A DNA stretch of 64,000 bases, from NCBI GenBank assembly GCA_963942565.1, contig CAWWDR010000728.1, positions 1-64,000 of the forward strand. The letters are read 5' to 3'. Shown piece by piece: positions 1 through 11,934 of the stretch. Below the pieces are notes generated by a model. That model searched no databases. It was not told where the DNA came from and saw nothing but the letters and a program-made list of their open reading frames with translations. The position numbers were made by a program, and so were the translations under genes. Source of the stretch: Maea johnstoni (lineage: Eukaryota; Annelida; Polychaeta; Spionida; Magelonidae). Position 1 is the first letter of the stretch; each line of letters begins with the position of its first letter.

Positions 1-1790
1 AATAAAATCAATATATATTGTATCCCCCTTTTTAGATAGTTGTACACCCTTATATGCAGAATTCCTTCCCCACATGGCCAGTGTTAGTTCTGTAGAAGCC
101 ACTGAGCAGTCAGGTTATCGCACAGAAATTATTTGACTGATAACACGTTATAAGAATTGAAAAAATGTGAACTGTTCCCAGCTTTTTATAGATTTCAGGG
201 TTAGTGATAATGAGGAACACCTTATTGCTAGAGCATTCCCCGTATGGAAATGAAAGCACCAGTTGTCATTTCTTAGAAAGAAAGGGAAAGGATATTAGCC
301 AGATTATATAGGGATCTTCTCCTAAAGGGAACTTACTGGACCCTTTGACACTAGACAGATATTGACTGTGTTGGTGAATACAAATCCTGGTGCTAACAAT
401 ACTGTTTTCGAATAAACATAGTAGTAGTGTTTGACAGTGAATCTTAATTACCTAGCAATTAACTCAAACTGTCTTCTGGACAATAAAATGAAGGAAGCTG
501 ATTATCCTTTTATTTCCTATTAATTTCTATTCTTAGTGTGGCCTTAAAGAGTTAATCCATCCTAAGTATGGGGTTATGAATACATTTCTTTTTGTCACCC
601 CCGCCTCCCCCCTGCACACTCCTTGAACATATCCATGCAACTTACAGAATTCCCCTGCCCATTTTCTTAATATCCGCTTGCTATTATGGTAGCCAAAAAC
701 TGCACAATTAGTATTATGTAAGTATGATGGGAATCAATTACCTATATTTTCATTCAGCCCTGGAGAAGGAAAGAAAAGTTTTGAGAAGGTTTTGAAATTG
801 TATAAGTCTCTGGTATATATACATACATCCTGTCAGTATGTCTATCTCTAAATGCTTAATATTGAAAAATAAATTACAGTATTTATGCAAAATACATTCA
901 ATAGATGTTTGATATCATAAGCTTGAGATATTGAATGATATTCCTTAATACACCCTTGGATGTGTTGCATTCAATATGTTAACTGATAACTCAGCACAGT
1001 AATAAACTTGAATGCAAACACGGCAGAAGAACTCCTATGGGCCATCTTTTCAACAGATATATCTCATTTGAGGGCTTTTGAATGGATGCAAAATTCTCAT
1101 CATATGTTCATAATATCCTTACTTCGGTAGACATTGCTGCTTATTCACAAAATCCAGGTATTTTTACCGCAAACACATAATTTATGATGAGCCATGCATA
1201 AGCTGCACTGGTCATCCTATCTGTTTGTATGGAAAGGAAGTACTTCCGGGTCAACATACCACCCTTTGACATCTGGATTTACATTATGGCGGGCCACATG
1301 GGGGCTTCTACGCAAGTCGCTTATTTGAGGCAGATACATCGCAAAAATATAGTTACAATATTAATATTTCAAAACTGTGATTTCTATTAGCTACATTATT
1401 CAGATTGGCATATTTTACATCCTTTGCACTTCATTACAAATGATAGCTGCTGCTCAAGATAATCTTTAGATCCACTGTAAATAAAGAAAAAGTTTTTTTT
1501 TTATGATAAGGTAATGCTGCTTACAAACTGGTGAGTGAAAAGTTATATACCTGGTGCCTTAATTAAGTTTATCTTAGATGAATAAAAGAATGGATATGTA
1601 GCGCGAGACTGATTACTATACGTGCTATAGTGAAGGGACTCTGATCAGGCATCAGCATGATGTCACAAAGGGAAAATGACCAATCAGGGCTCTCTTATCA
1701 TATAAATTCATAATATACAGTTATACATAATATGATACAGACTTATATGGTATCACACACATACATAACACATTTGACTCATTTAGGTTT
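1..1790. other. AT-rich region, no gene recognised
   Basis: No reading frame, splice-flanked exon, RNA gene or repeat family could be recognised on either strand. The stretch is AT-rich with short homopolymers and looks like intergenic or intronic DNA. It ends where the 65-bp minisatellite begins. Confidence 0.5.
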
Positions 1791-1805
1791 CTGTACATTT
1801 GTCTG

Positions 1806-3413
1806 AACTTTTTGCAGTCCACTCAAGTACAATCCGACATCCAGCATCCTGCAACATCGCGTGACCGTATCCTCCCCCAGGGGGTGACACCCACACAAGT
1901 ACAATCCAACATCCTGCAATATCGCATGACTGTCCTCTCCTCCAGGGGGTGACACCCACTCAAGTACAATCCGACATCCTGCAACATCCCATGATTGTCC
2001 TCTCCTCCAGGGGGTGACAGCCACTCAAGTACAATCCGACATCCTGCAACATCGCAGGATTGTCCTCTCCTCCAGGGGGTGACACCCACACAAGAACAAT
2101 CCAACATCCTGCAACATCGCATGACTGTCCTCTCCTCCAGGGGGTGACACCCACTCAAGTACAATCCGACATCCTGCAACATCGCAGGATTGTCCTCTCC
2201 TCCAGGGGATGACACCCACTCAAGTAAAATCCAACATCCTGCGACATCGCAGGATTGTCCTCTCCTCCAGGGGTTGACACCCACACAAGTACAATCCGAC
2301 ATCCTGCAACATCGCATGACTGTCATCTCCTCCAGGGGGTGACACCCACACAAGTACAATCCGACATCCTGCAACATCGCATGACTGTCATCTCCTCCAG
2401 GGGGTGACACACACTCAAGTACAATCCTACATCCTACAACATCGCATGACTGTCATCTCCTCCAGGGGGTGACACCCACACAAGTACAATCCGACATCCT
2501 GCAACATCGCATGACTGTCCTCTCCTCCAGGGGGTGACACCCACTCAAGTAAAATCCAACATCCTGCAACATCGCATGACTGTCATCTCCTCCAGGGGGT
2601 GACACCCACACAAGTACAATCCGACATCCTGCAACATCGCATGACTGTCATCTCCTCCAGGGGGTGACACCCACACAAGTACAATCCAACATCCTGCAAC
2701 ATCGCATGACTGTCCTCTCCTCCAGGGGTTGACACCCACACAAGTACAATCCGACATCCTGCAACATCGCATGACTGTCATCTCCTCCAGGGGGTGACAC
2801 CCACACAAGTACAATCCGACATCCTGCAACATCGCATGACTGTCCTCTCCTCCAGGGGGTGACACCCACTCAAGTAAAATCCAACATCCTGCAACATCGC
2901 ATGATTGTCCTCTCCTCAAGGGGGTGACACCCACACAAGTACAATCCGACATCCTGCAACATCGCATGACTGTCCTCTCCTCCAGGGGGTGACACCCACT
3001 CAAGTACAATCCGACATCCTGCAACATCGCATGATTGTCCTCTCCTCTAGGGGGTGACACCCACTCAAGTGAAATCCAACATCCTGCATTTTGCAACTTC
3101 GCGTGACCGTATCCTCCCCCAGGGGGTGACACCCACACAAGTACAATCCGACATCCAGCATTCTGCAACATCGCGTGACCGTATCCTCCCCCAGGGGGTG
3201 ACACACACTCAAGTACAATCCAACATCCAGCATTCTGCAACATCGCATGACTGTCATCTCCTCCAGGGGGTGACACACACTCAAGTACAATCCGACATCC
3301 TACATCCTACAACATCGCATGACTGTCATCTCTTCCAGGGGATGACACCCACTCAAGTAAAATCCGACATCCTGCAACATCGCATGACTGTCATCTCCTC
3401 CAGGGGGTGACAC
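1806..3413. repeat. 65-bp minisatellite, left part
   Basis: About 25 head-to-tail copies of a 65-bp unit. Recognisable pieces are CTCCTCCAGGGGGTGACACC, CACTCAAGTACAATCCGACA and TCCTGCAACATCGCATGACT. Point variants (cytosine or thymine in GACTGT, CTCAAGT against ACAAGT) are shared between non-adjacent units, which suggests homogenisation by unequal exchange. The first units and those at about 3054-3260 carry an extra CATCCAGCA or CATTTTG segment. The minus strand is open over many units, but 65 is not a multiple of three, so these are chance frames. The array resumes at 5801 after an inserted element. Confidence 0.95.
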
Positions 3414-3454
3414 TATGGCAAGCCGAAGTGCCCTAAAGTAAATGTGCTTAATCA

Positions 3455-3612
3455 TGGAATTCAATAAATGATTTATGGAATTCCATAAATCATTTATGGA
3501 ATTCCATAATTAAACAGCATTTATGGAATTCCATAAATCATTTATGGAATTCCATAAATGATTTATGGAATTCCATAATCAACCAGCATTTATGGAATTC
3601 CATAATTCTTTG
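3455..3612. repeat. Left array of GGAATTCC palindromes
   Basis: Repeated palindromic units centred on GGAATTCC, each an EcoRI-type GAATTC core with TTTAT/ATAAA arms. Spacing is 21 bp where units are contiguous. Short spacers such as TTAAACAGC interrupt the run. Confidence 0.85.
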
Positions 3613-4122
3613 TTTTGCTCAACTCTAAAAAAAACAATGAAGGCTCCCCTTCCCTCTAAAGAGCTTTCTAACAGATGTAATAGTGTAACATGTAGAGACC
3701 ACATTGAGCGATAATTGGGAGTATTGCATAGTTATGTAATCTTAGGACACCTCACTGAGCGATAAGCATGCAAAACCCACTTTGTGGGCTATAAACAAAA
3801 ACCCAGTCCCTCCACATTCAGAAAGCAACATATTTAATCATTGAATAAAGTTGTATATTATATATCTCCATTTATAGGCCCCCCAGTTTTCACTTGGGAC
3901 CATGCAGATACACCCCAGGGACACATCATTTCGTTCACTGAGGCCATATAAGAAATCACCAAAACATCTTTTAGACTTAATAACACAATAAAGGAGTTTG
4001 ACATAGCTCTAAAGGATCTAACACAATAATATTTAGATCAGTTGCTGCAGTAGCTGCCATTTTAAAACAAGTGACCTTCAGGGATGTCCTCTATTGCTGG
4101 GGAGAAAGCATTATTTAGCATA
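3613..4122. other. Unique interior of TIR element, no gene recognised
   Basis: About 500 bp without repeats lie between the left palindrome array and the inner TIR element. The only pattern seen is a pair of related phrases, CACATTGAGCGATAA and CTCACTGAGCGATAAG. No coding sequence is supported. Confidence 0.4.
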
Positions 4123-5018
4123 CTGTAGAACACGAAATTTCCGCGTGTGTTTATATATAGCGTACTTAGCGTCTGGTGCCGCTTCGCTATATATAAAAAC
4201 GCTGTAGTTTGTCTTTTTTTTTTAGCCACTGGTGGCGCTGACGTCAATGAGAACAAAGAAAGAATTGGAGGCTTCTTGTGCAGCCGCTATTTTCGTTTTA
4301 GTGATGGCCGCTAGATAGCGCCAGTAGTAAATCTAATAGAAGATACGTAGCCCTGCTGAAACCCTCACAGTCCAGGTTGACCCTTTGTTTTTCTTTGCGT
4401 CATATGTCCTCTTGAAATGAAAAAACGTTTATGCAGGGGTCTTGATGAAATAAAAAAAATCTTTGGATGGGTGTTTTACAAAACTCTGCATTCCTGCCCC
4501 TTTTTCCTGGAATAGCCCTTGCTAGAAACTTTTCATTATTTTGTTGATAGATTTTTTTTCCATTCTGGCGGGCATAGTCTGTTGCTCAGCTGAGTAGTGA
4601 TATTAGTGAATCCTCCGTCCCGGGCATGAAAAAGATCTGGTGAAAAGGCTAAGGTTTGAAGAAATTGACAAAGTGGTTGAACTCCCCATAAAAACTCGTG
4701 GTCACCCGACTCTTCTGAGCGTACATGAAGAAGATGTACATCAGTACATAACAAATATAAGGGAAAATGGGGGCATAGTAAATTCTTCAATTACGTCCGC
4801 CAAATGATGTAATTACGGGCGCCCTCTTTTGAGAGAATGCTCAATCAAACTGCCGATCACTAAGCATTCTCTGCTTAAATTAGTTCGTCTTTTTTGCGAC
4901 AGATGGCGCTGTCAGCGGCGGCTGTTACGGTACAGAGACGCTAATATAAAGATACGCTATGACGCAAAACTCCGAAATTCGCTATACATGGGACACGCGT
5001 GAATTTCGTGTTCTACAG
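4123..5018. mobile_element. Nested TIR element, TA-flanked (Tc1/mariner-like MITE)
   Basis: Imperfect inverted ends of about 39 bp begin CTGTAGAACACGAAATT on both strands, with a second matching block around CGCGTGT and TATAGCG. The dinucleotide TA flanks each end (4121-4122 and 5019-5020), the target duplication expected of Tc1/mariner elements. The length is about 900 bp with no transposase frame, so it is non-autonomous. It lies inside the palindrome-bearing TIR element and is younger than that insertion. Confidence 0.6.
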
Positions 5019-5044
5019 TATTTAATTTTGAAAAATACCTATGG

Positions 5045-5772
5045 GTGTCACTTATTTATGGAATTCCATAAATACATACATTTACGGAATTCCATAAATG
5101 ATTTATGGAATTCCATTTATGAGTGCAATTATGGAATTCCATAAATGATTTATGGAATTCAATAAATGATTTATAGAATTCCATAAATGTCATTTAATTA
5201 TGGAATTCCATAAATGATTTATGGAATTCAATAAATGATTTATAGAATTCCATAAATGTCATTTAATTATGGAATTCCATAAATGATTTATGGAATTCAA
5301 TAAATGATTTATAGAATTCCATAAATGTCATTTAATTATGGAATTCCATAAATGATTTATGGAATTCCATAAATGATTTATGGAATTCCATAAATGTGCA
5401 TAATTATGGAATTCCATAAATTATTTATGGAATTCCATAAATCATTTATGGAATTCCATAAATGATTAAATTCCATAAATGATTTTTGGAATTCCATAAA
5501 TGTCATGCAATTATGGAATTCCATAAATGATTTATGGAATTCCACAAATGATTTATGGAATTCCATAAATGTGAGCATTTATGGAATTCCATAAATCATT
5601 TATGGAATTCCATAAATGATTTATGGAATTCCATAAATGATTTATGGAATTCCATTAATACCATTTATTTATGGAATTCCATAAATGATTTATGGAATTC
5701 CATAAATGATTTATGGAATTCCATAAATGATTTATGGAATTCCATAAATCATTTATGGAATTCCATAAATGC
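5045..5772. repeat. Right array of GGAATTCC palindromes
   Basis: About 30 units of a 21-bp repeat, each centred on the palindrome GGAATTCC with TTTAT/ATAAA arms. Some units carry one altered base in one arm. A block of three units plus the spacer GTCATTTAATT is repeated three times at about 5185-5390, so part of the array has a higher-order period of about 67 bp. Confidence 0.9.
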
Positions 5773-5800
5773 TTACTTTAGGGCACTTCGGCTTGCCATA

Positions 5801-7577
5801 TGACACACACTCAAGTACAATCCGACATCCTGCATCCTACAACATCGCATGACTGTCATCTCCCCCAGGGGGTGACACACACTCAAGTACAATCAGACAT
5901 CCAGAATCCTGCAACATCGCATGACTGTCATCTCCTCCAGGGGGTGACACACACTCAAGTACAATCCGACATCCTGCAACATCGCATGACTGTCATCTCC
6001 TCCAGGGGGTGACACACACTCAAGTACAATCCGACATCCTGCAACATCGCATGACTGTCATCTCCTCCAGGGGGTGACACACACTCATGTACAATCCGAC
6101 ATCCTGCATCCTACAACATCGCATGACTGTCATCTCCCCCAGGGGGTGACACACACTCAAGTACAATCTGACATCCAGCATCCTGCAACATCGCGTGACC
6201 GTATCCTCCCCCAGGGGGTGACACACATTCAAGTACAATCAGACATCCAGAATCCTGCAACATCGCATGACTGTCATCTCCTCCAGGGGGTGACACCCAC
6301 TCAAGTACAATCAGACATCCAGAATCCTGCAGCATCGCAAGACCGTCCTCTCCTCCAGGGGACGACACCCACTCAAGTATAATCCAACATCCTGCATCCT
6401 ACAACATCGCATGACTGTCATCTCCTCCAGGGGGCGACGCCCACTCAAGTACAATCAGACATCCAGAATCCTGCAACATCGCAAGACCGTCCTCTCCTCC
6501 AGGGGGCGTCACTCGCTCTGGTACAATCCGACATCCTGCATCCTACAACATCGCATGACTGTCCTCTCCTCCAGGGGGTGACACTCACTCAAGTAAAATC
6601 CGACATCCTGCAACATCGCATGACTGTCATCTCCTCCAGGGGGTGACACCCACTCAAGTAAAATCCAACATCCTGCGACATAGCATGACTGTCATCTCCT
6701 CCAGGGGGTGACACCCACTCAAGTACAATCCGACATCCTGCAATATCGCATGACTGTCCTCTCCTCCAGGGGGTGACACCCACTCAAGTACAATCCGACA
6801 TCCTGCAACATCGCATGATTGTCCTCTCCTCCAGGGGGTGACAGCCACTCAAGTACAATCCGACATCCTGCAACATCGCATGACTGTCCTCTCCTCCAGG
6901 GGGTGACACCCACTCAAGTACAATCCGACATCCTGCAACATCGCATGACTGTCCTCTCCTCCAGGGGGTGACACCCACTCAAGTACAATCCGACATCCTG
7001 CAACATCGCAGGATTGTCCTCTCCTCCAGGGGATGACACCCACTCAAGTAAAATCCGACATCCTGCAACATCGCATGATTGTCCTCTCCTCCAGGGGGTG
7101 ACACCCACTCAAGTAAAATCCAACATCCTGCAACATCGCATGATTGTCCTCTCCTCAAGGGGGTGACACCCACACAAGTACAATCCGACATCCTGCAACA
7201 TTGCATGACTGTCCTCTCCTCCAGGGGGTGACACCCACTGAAGTACAATCCGACAACCTGCAACATCGCATGATTGTCCTCTCCTCTAGGGGGTGACACC
7301 CACTCAAGTAAAATCCAACATCCTGCAATTGTAACTTCGCGTGACCGTATCCTCCCCCAGGGGGTGACACCCACACAAGTACAATCCGACATCCAGCATT
7401 CTGCAACATCGCGTGACCGTATCCTCCCCCAGGGGGTGACACACACTCAAGTACAATCCAACATCCAGCATTCTGCAACATCTTGTCATCCCCTCCCCCA
7501 GGGGATTACACACACTCAAGTACAACCCGACATCCTGCCTCCTGCAACATCACGTGACTCTCCTCTCCTTCAGGGGG
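5801..7577. repeat. 65-bp minisatellite, right part
   Basis: Continuation of the 65-bp array after the inserted element. Units from about 5801 to 6580 are the longer variants (CATCCAGAATCCTGCAACA), those from about 6580 to 7340 are regular 65-bp units, and the last ones are again longer. The array ends where a SINE head begins. Confidence 0.95.
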
Positions 7578-7647
7578 TGACGGGGCCCACTCTGACGGCC
7601 GTGTGGTCTAAGGCGCCGCCACTGCCTGCACGCTGTCTCTCACCATT
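7578..7647 (+). mobile_element. SINE head fragment (tRNA-derived)
   Basis: The sequence around GTGGTCTAAGGCGCCGCCAC resembles the 5' half of a tRNA-Leu/Ser-like gene with an A-box. It matches the head of the fuller SINE at 39623-39855 (GACGGCC, TGTGGTCTA, CGCCACTG, TGCACGCTGTCTCTCACC). The copy stops before the B-box, so only the head remains. It joins the minisatellite edge directly. Confidence 0.6.
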
Positions 7648-7679
7648 ATAAGTATAGTGATTTCATTAAGTTGGAATTG

Positions 7680-8470
7680 ATGGAAAATTGGAGAAGGGTT
7701 GTTTGGTAGTTACTTATCAACATTTCGTCTTCAAATATTCTCAGAATCTAGCACTAACCATATACGTTATTGAATATATGAAAAAAAAATTAAATTAAGA
7801 TGTAAATCCCAAAGTAACTCAGGGAATAAGGTTAAATCACCCAAAGAATTGAAGCTGTTTGGAAGATACTGATCAACCTTTCTTCTTCAATTATAGATCC
7901 AACCATGCAAATTAGTAAATATGATATTGAAAATAGATTATTTTTGAAAATATTTTTGGCAAAAGGGTAAATATACAAACAAATTTGAGGACAGTTGTTG
8001 GCTAGGTACTGATCAAATCTTTTTCTTTAAGAATTAAAAAAATACTGAAAATAGCTGTCTTCAATTATTTTCCTGGAAATCCTGTACACATATGGATAAT
8101 AGGATATGACAATCAATTTAGATTAATTATGTACATACTTAACTATGGAAATCACAATAAATGTATGAAAAATTTGGAGAAAAGTTGTTGTCTGGATGCT
8201 GATCAATATTCCTTCTTCAAAACCTTTGGAAATAAGGTTTAATCAACAAAAGGAAATTGGAGGAGAGTGGTTGGGTAGGTACTTAGTATCAACATTGCTT
8301 CTTCAAATATCGTTGCTGAAAATAGCTCTAACAATGTCAACTACTGAATAAAATGATTAGAGTAATTACATATTAACTTCTAAAATAAGTTGTTATCTAG
8401 GTATAGTTGGTTATGTACTGATCAACTTTTTTTTGTCAAATATTTTGAAGGGTAAGTTTATGAACAATTT
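7680..8470. repeat. Degenerate tandem repeats
   Basis: A phrase close to GTTGTTGG.TAGGTACTGATCAAC followed by CTTCTTCAAATAT recurs about six times (near 7690, 7855, 7990, 8180, 8260 and 8410) at uneven intervals of 80-190 bp. This is an old, diverged tandem repeat. No gene is seen. Confidence 0.6.
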
Positions 8471-8475
8471 GGAGT

Positions 8476-10388
8476 TTGCCTAGACCGAGGTGCTTCACTA
8501 ACCCCTGTCCACCCATCCCTGTCTAGACTCAGGTGCTTCGCTAACCCCTGTCCACCCATCCCTGTCTAGACAGATGCTTCACTAACCCCTGTCCACCCAC
8601 CCCTACCTAGACTGAGGTGCTTCACTAACCCCTGTCCACCCATCCCTGTCTAGACTGAGGTACTTCGCTAACCCCTGTCCACCCATCCCTGTCTAGACAG
8701 ATGCTTCACTAACCCCTGTCCACCCATCCCTGTCTAGACAGGTGCTTCGCTAACCCCTGTCCACCCATCCCTGTCTAGACTGAGGTACTTCGCTAACCCC
8801 TGTCCACCCATCCCTGTCTAGACTGAGGTGCTTCACTAACCCCTGTCCACCCATCCCTGTCTAGACTGAGGTACTTGGCTTACCCCTGTCCACCCATCCC
8901 TGCCTAGACTGAGGTGCTTCGCTATCCCCTGTCCACCCATCCCTGTTTAGACTGAGGTGCTTCGCTAACCCCTGTCCACCCATCCCTGTCTAGACAGGTG
9001 CTTCGCTAACCCCTGTCCACCCATCCCTGTCTAGACTGAGGTACTTCGCTAACCCCTGTCCACCCATCCCTGTCTAGACTGAGGTGCTTCACTAACCCCT
9101 GTCCACCCATCCCTGTCTAGACTAAGGTACTTCGCTTACCCCTGTCCACCCATCCCTGCCTAGACTGAGGTGCTTCGCTATCCCCTGTCCACCCATCCCT
9201 GTTTAGACTGAGGTGCTTCGCTAACCCCTGTCCACCCATCCCTGTCTAGACTGAGGTGCTTAGCTAACCCCTGTTCACCCATCCCTGTCTAGACTGATCG
9301 AGGTGCTTCGCTATCCCCTGTCCATCCATCCCTGTCTAGACTGAGGTGCTTCACTAACCCCTGTCCACCCATCCCTGTCTAGACTGAGGTGCTTCACTAA
9401 TCCCTGTCCACCCATCCCTATCTAGACTCAGGTGCTTCACTAACTCCTGTCCACCCATCCCTGTCTAGACTGAGGTACTTCGCTAACCCCTGTCCACCCA
9501 TCCCTGTCTAGACTGAGGTGCTTCACTAACCCCTGTCCACCCATCCCTGTCTAGACTAAGGTACTTCGCTTACCCCTGTCCACCCATCCCTGCCTAGACT
9601 GAGGTGCTTCGCTATCCCCTGTCCACCCATCCCTGTTTAGACTGAGGTGCTTCGCTAACCCCTGTCCACCCATCCCTGTCTAGACTGAGGTGCTTCGCTA
9701 ACCCCTGTTCACCCATCCCTGTCTAGACTGATCGAGGTGCTTCGCTATCCCCTGTCCATCCATCCCTGTCTAGACTGAGGTGCTTCACTAACCCCTGTCC
9801 ACCCATCCCTGTCTAGACTGAGGTGCTTCACTAATCCCTGTCCACCCATCCCTATCTAGACTCAGGTGCTTCACTAACTCCTGTCCACCCATCCCTGTCT
9901 AGACTGAGGTACTTCGCTAACCCCTGTCCACCCATCCCTGTCTAGACTGAGGTGCTTCGCTAACCCCTGTTCACCCATACCTGCCTAGACTGAGGTGCTT
10001 CGCTAACCCCTGTCCACCCATCCCTGCCTAGACGGAGGTGCTTCGTAACCCCTGTCCACCCATCCCTGCCTAGACTGAGGTGCTTGGCTAACCCCTGTCC
10101 ACCCATCCCTGCCTAGACTGAGGTGCTTCGCTAACCCCTGTCCACCCTTGCCTCTCTAGACTGAGGTGCTTCGCTAACCCCTGTCCACCCATCCCTGCCT
10201 AGACTGAGGTGCTTCGCTAACCCCTGTTCACCCATCCCTGTCTAGACTGAGGTGCTTCACTAACCCCTGTCCACCCATCCCTGTCTAGACTGAGGTGCTT
10301 CGCTAACCCCTGTCCACCCATCCCTGCCTAGACTGAGGTGCTTCGCTAACCCCTGTCCACCCATCCCTGTCAAGACTGAGGTGCTTTG
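8476..10388. repeat. 43-bp minisatellite
   Basis: About 44 copies of a 43-bp unit made of CTAACCCCTGTCCACCCATC, CCTGTCTAGACTGAGGTG and CTTCG. A rarer unit with the extra bases GATCG occurs near 9296 and again 434 bp later, with the same neighbours, so the array also has a higher-order period of about 434 bp. A shortened unit (GACAGATGC or GACAGGTGC) occurs several times in the first third. Confidence 0.95.
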
Positions 10389-10439
10389 GCCGCAGGTACA
10401 CCCACCATCTAGACTGAGTTGCACCCACCTTGCTTGGGT

Positions 10440-11640
10440 TCAGGGTGAGGATGTGACCCTGGCCTGGCCATCTCTAGTTCCAGAGCAGGAAGTGACCCTG
10501 GCGTGGCCATCTCTAGTTCCAGAGCAGGAGGTGACCCTGGCCTGGCCATCTCCAGTTCCTGAGCAGGAGGTGACCCTGGCCTGGCTATCTCTAGTTCCGG
10601 AGCAGGAGGTGACCCTGGCATGGCCATCTCTAGTTCCGGAGCAGGATGTGACCCTGGCGTGGCCATCTCTAGTTCCAGAGCAGGAGGTGACCCTGGCCTG
10701 GCCATCTCCAGTTCCAGAGCAGGAGGTGACCCTGGCCTGGCCATCTCCAGTTCAAGAGCAGGAGGTGACCCTGGCCTGGCTCTCTCCAGTTCCGGAGCAG
10801 GATGTGACCCTGGCCTGGCCATCTCCAGTTCCAGAGCAGGATTTGACCCTGGCCTGGCCATCTCCAGTTCCGGAGCAGGATGTGACCCTGGCCTGGCCAT
10901 CTCTAGTTCCAGAGCAGGAGGTGACCCTGGCCTGGCTGTCTGTAGTTCCGGAGCAGGATGTGACCCTGGCCTGGCCGTCTGTAGTTCTGGAGCAGGAGGT
11001 GACCCTGGCCTGGCTATCTCTAGTTCCAGAGCAGGAGGTGACCCTGGCATGGCCATCTCTAGTTCCGGAACAGGAGGTGACCCTGGCCTGGCTATCTCTA
11101 GTTCCGGAGCAGGAGGTGACCCTGGCATGGTCATCTCTAGTTCCGGAGCAGGATGTGACCCTAGCGTGGCCATCTCTAGTTCCAGAGCAGGAGGTGACCC
11201 TGGCCTGGCCATCTCCAGTTCCGGAGCAGGAGGTGACCATGGCCTGGCCATCTCCAGTTCCGGAGCAGGAGGTGACCCTGGCCTGGCCGTCTGTAGTTCC
11301 GGAGCAGGATATGACCCTGGCCTGGCCATCTCCAGTTCCAGAGCAGGAGGTGACCCTGGCCTGGCCATCTCCAGTTCCAGAGCAGGATTTGACCCTGGCC
11401 TGGCCATCTCTAGTTCCAGAGCAGGAGGTGACCCTGGCCTGGCTGTCTGTAGTTCCGGAGCAGGAGGTGACCCTGGCCTGGCTATATCTAGTTCCGGAGC
11501 AGGAGGTGACCCTGGCATTGCCATCTCTAGTTCCGGAGCAGGAGGTGACCCTGGCCTGACCATCTCTAGTTCCGGAGCAGGAGGTGACCCTGGCCTGGCC
11601 ATCTCCAGTTCCGGAGCAGGAAGCGGCCAAGGTTTCAGGA
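10440..11640. repeat. 39-bp minisatellite, open in several frames
   Basis: About 30 copies of a 39-bp unit (CTGGCCTGGCCATCTC, AGTTCC, GAGCAGGAGGTGACC). Because 39 is 13 codons and the unit has no stop in several frames, long open frames run on both strands, such as VTLAWPSLVPEQE repeats on plus and PAPELEMARPGSP repeats on minus. Being open in at least four frames argues for a minisatellite rather than a protein. No splice-supported exon or start context was seen. Confidence 0.9.
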
Positions 11641-11930
11641 GAAGAAGGCAAGAAGGCAAGATCAATCATGAATGTGTATGAAATATAATAAAGGTAAAAA
11701 TAATGATGTTTTGTAAGAAGGTACTTAACAGGTCATTTTCAAATGAGTATTGATAACCTAACTTTATATTACTGTGTAGTCAAAGGTGAGCAGCCCAAAA
11801 CAAGATTAACTAACCTTGATGGCACTTCTGCCACGCTTCTAATATTTGGGTGAGTTCATATCTAAGCATCCGCGGTTCTGTAAAAAAAAAAACAACATTC
11901 AATTAAACATTAAATTTTAATACACTGGCA
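11641..11930. other. Spacer between minisatellites
   Basis: About 290 bp of non-repeated AT-rich sequence between the 39-bp and 41-bp arrays. Nothing recognised. Confidence 0.5.
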
Positions 11931-11934
11931 ACAT

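Larger units (their letters stand above)
3414..5800. mobile_element. TIR element with 21-bp palindrome arrays (TATGGCAAGCC family, copy 1)
   Basis: The ends are perfect 28-bp inverted repeats starting TATGGCAAGCCGAAGTG (3414-3441 and 5773-5800). TGACAC lies on both sides (3408-3413 and 5801-5806), which fits a 6-bp target duplication inside the minisatellite. Inside each end is an array of the palindrome TTTATGGAATTCCATAAA, spaced at 21 bp in runs (about 3455-3612 and 5045-5772). Part of the right array forms a triplicated unit of about 67 bp. No transposase is present, so the element is non-autonomous. The centre holds about 500 bp of unrecognised sequence and a second TIR element. The superfamily is unassigned. 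Confidence 0.8.

Noticed and set aside
1823-3290. Minus-strand open frames of 60-240 codons across the 65-bp array
   Set aside because: The unit is not a multiple of three and the same peptides appear in all frames in turn. They are by-products of the repeat.
1806-7577. Regularly spaced repeats resembling a CRISPR array
   Set aside because: Whole 65-bp units are repeated with no unique spacers, in a eukaryotic context with no cas genes. It is a minisatellite.
7578-7647. A real tRNA-Leu gene
   Set aside because: An A-box-like block is present but no B-box or acceptor stem. It matches the SINE head at 39623-39855.
10381-11681. Long repetitive proteins (13-residue repeats) on both strands
   Set aside because: Open in at least four frames because the 39-bp unit lacks stops. 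No splice or start support and no coding bias between frames.
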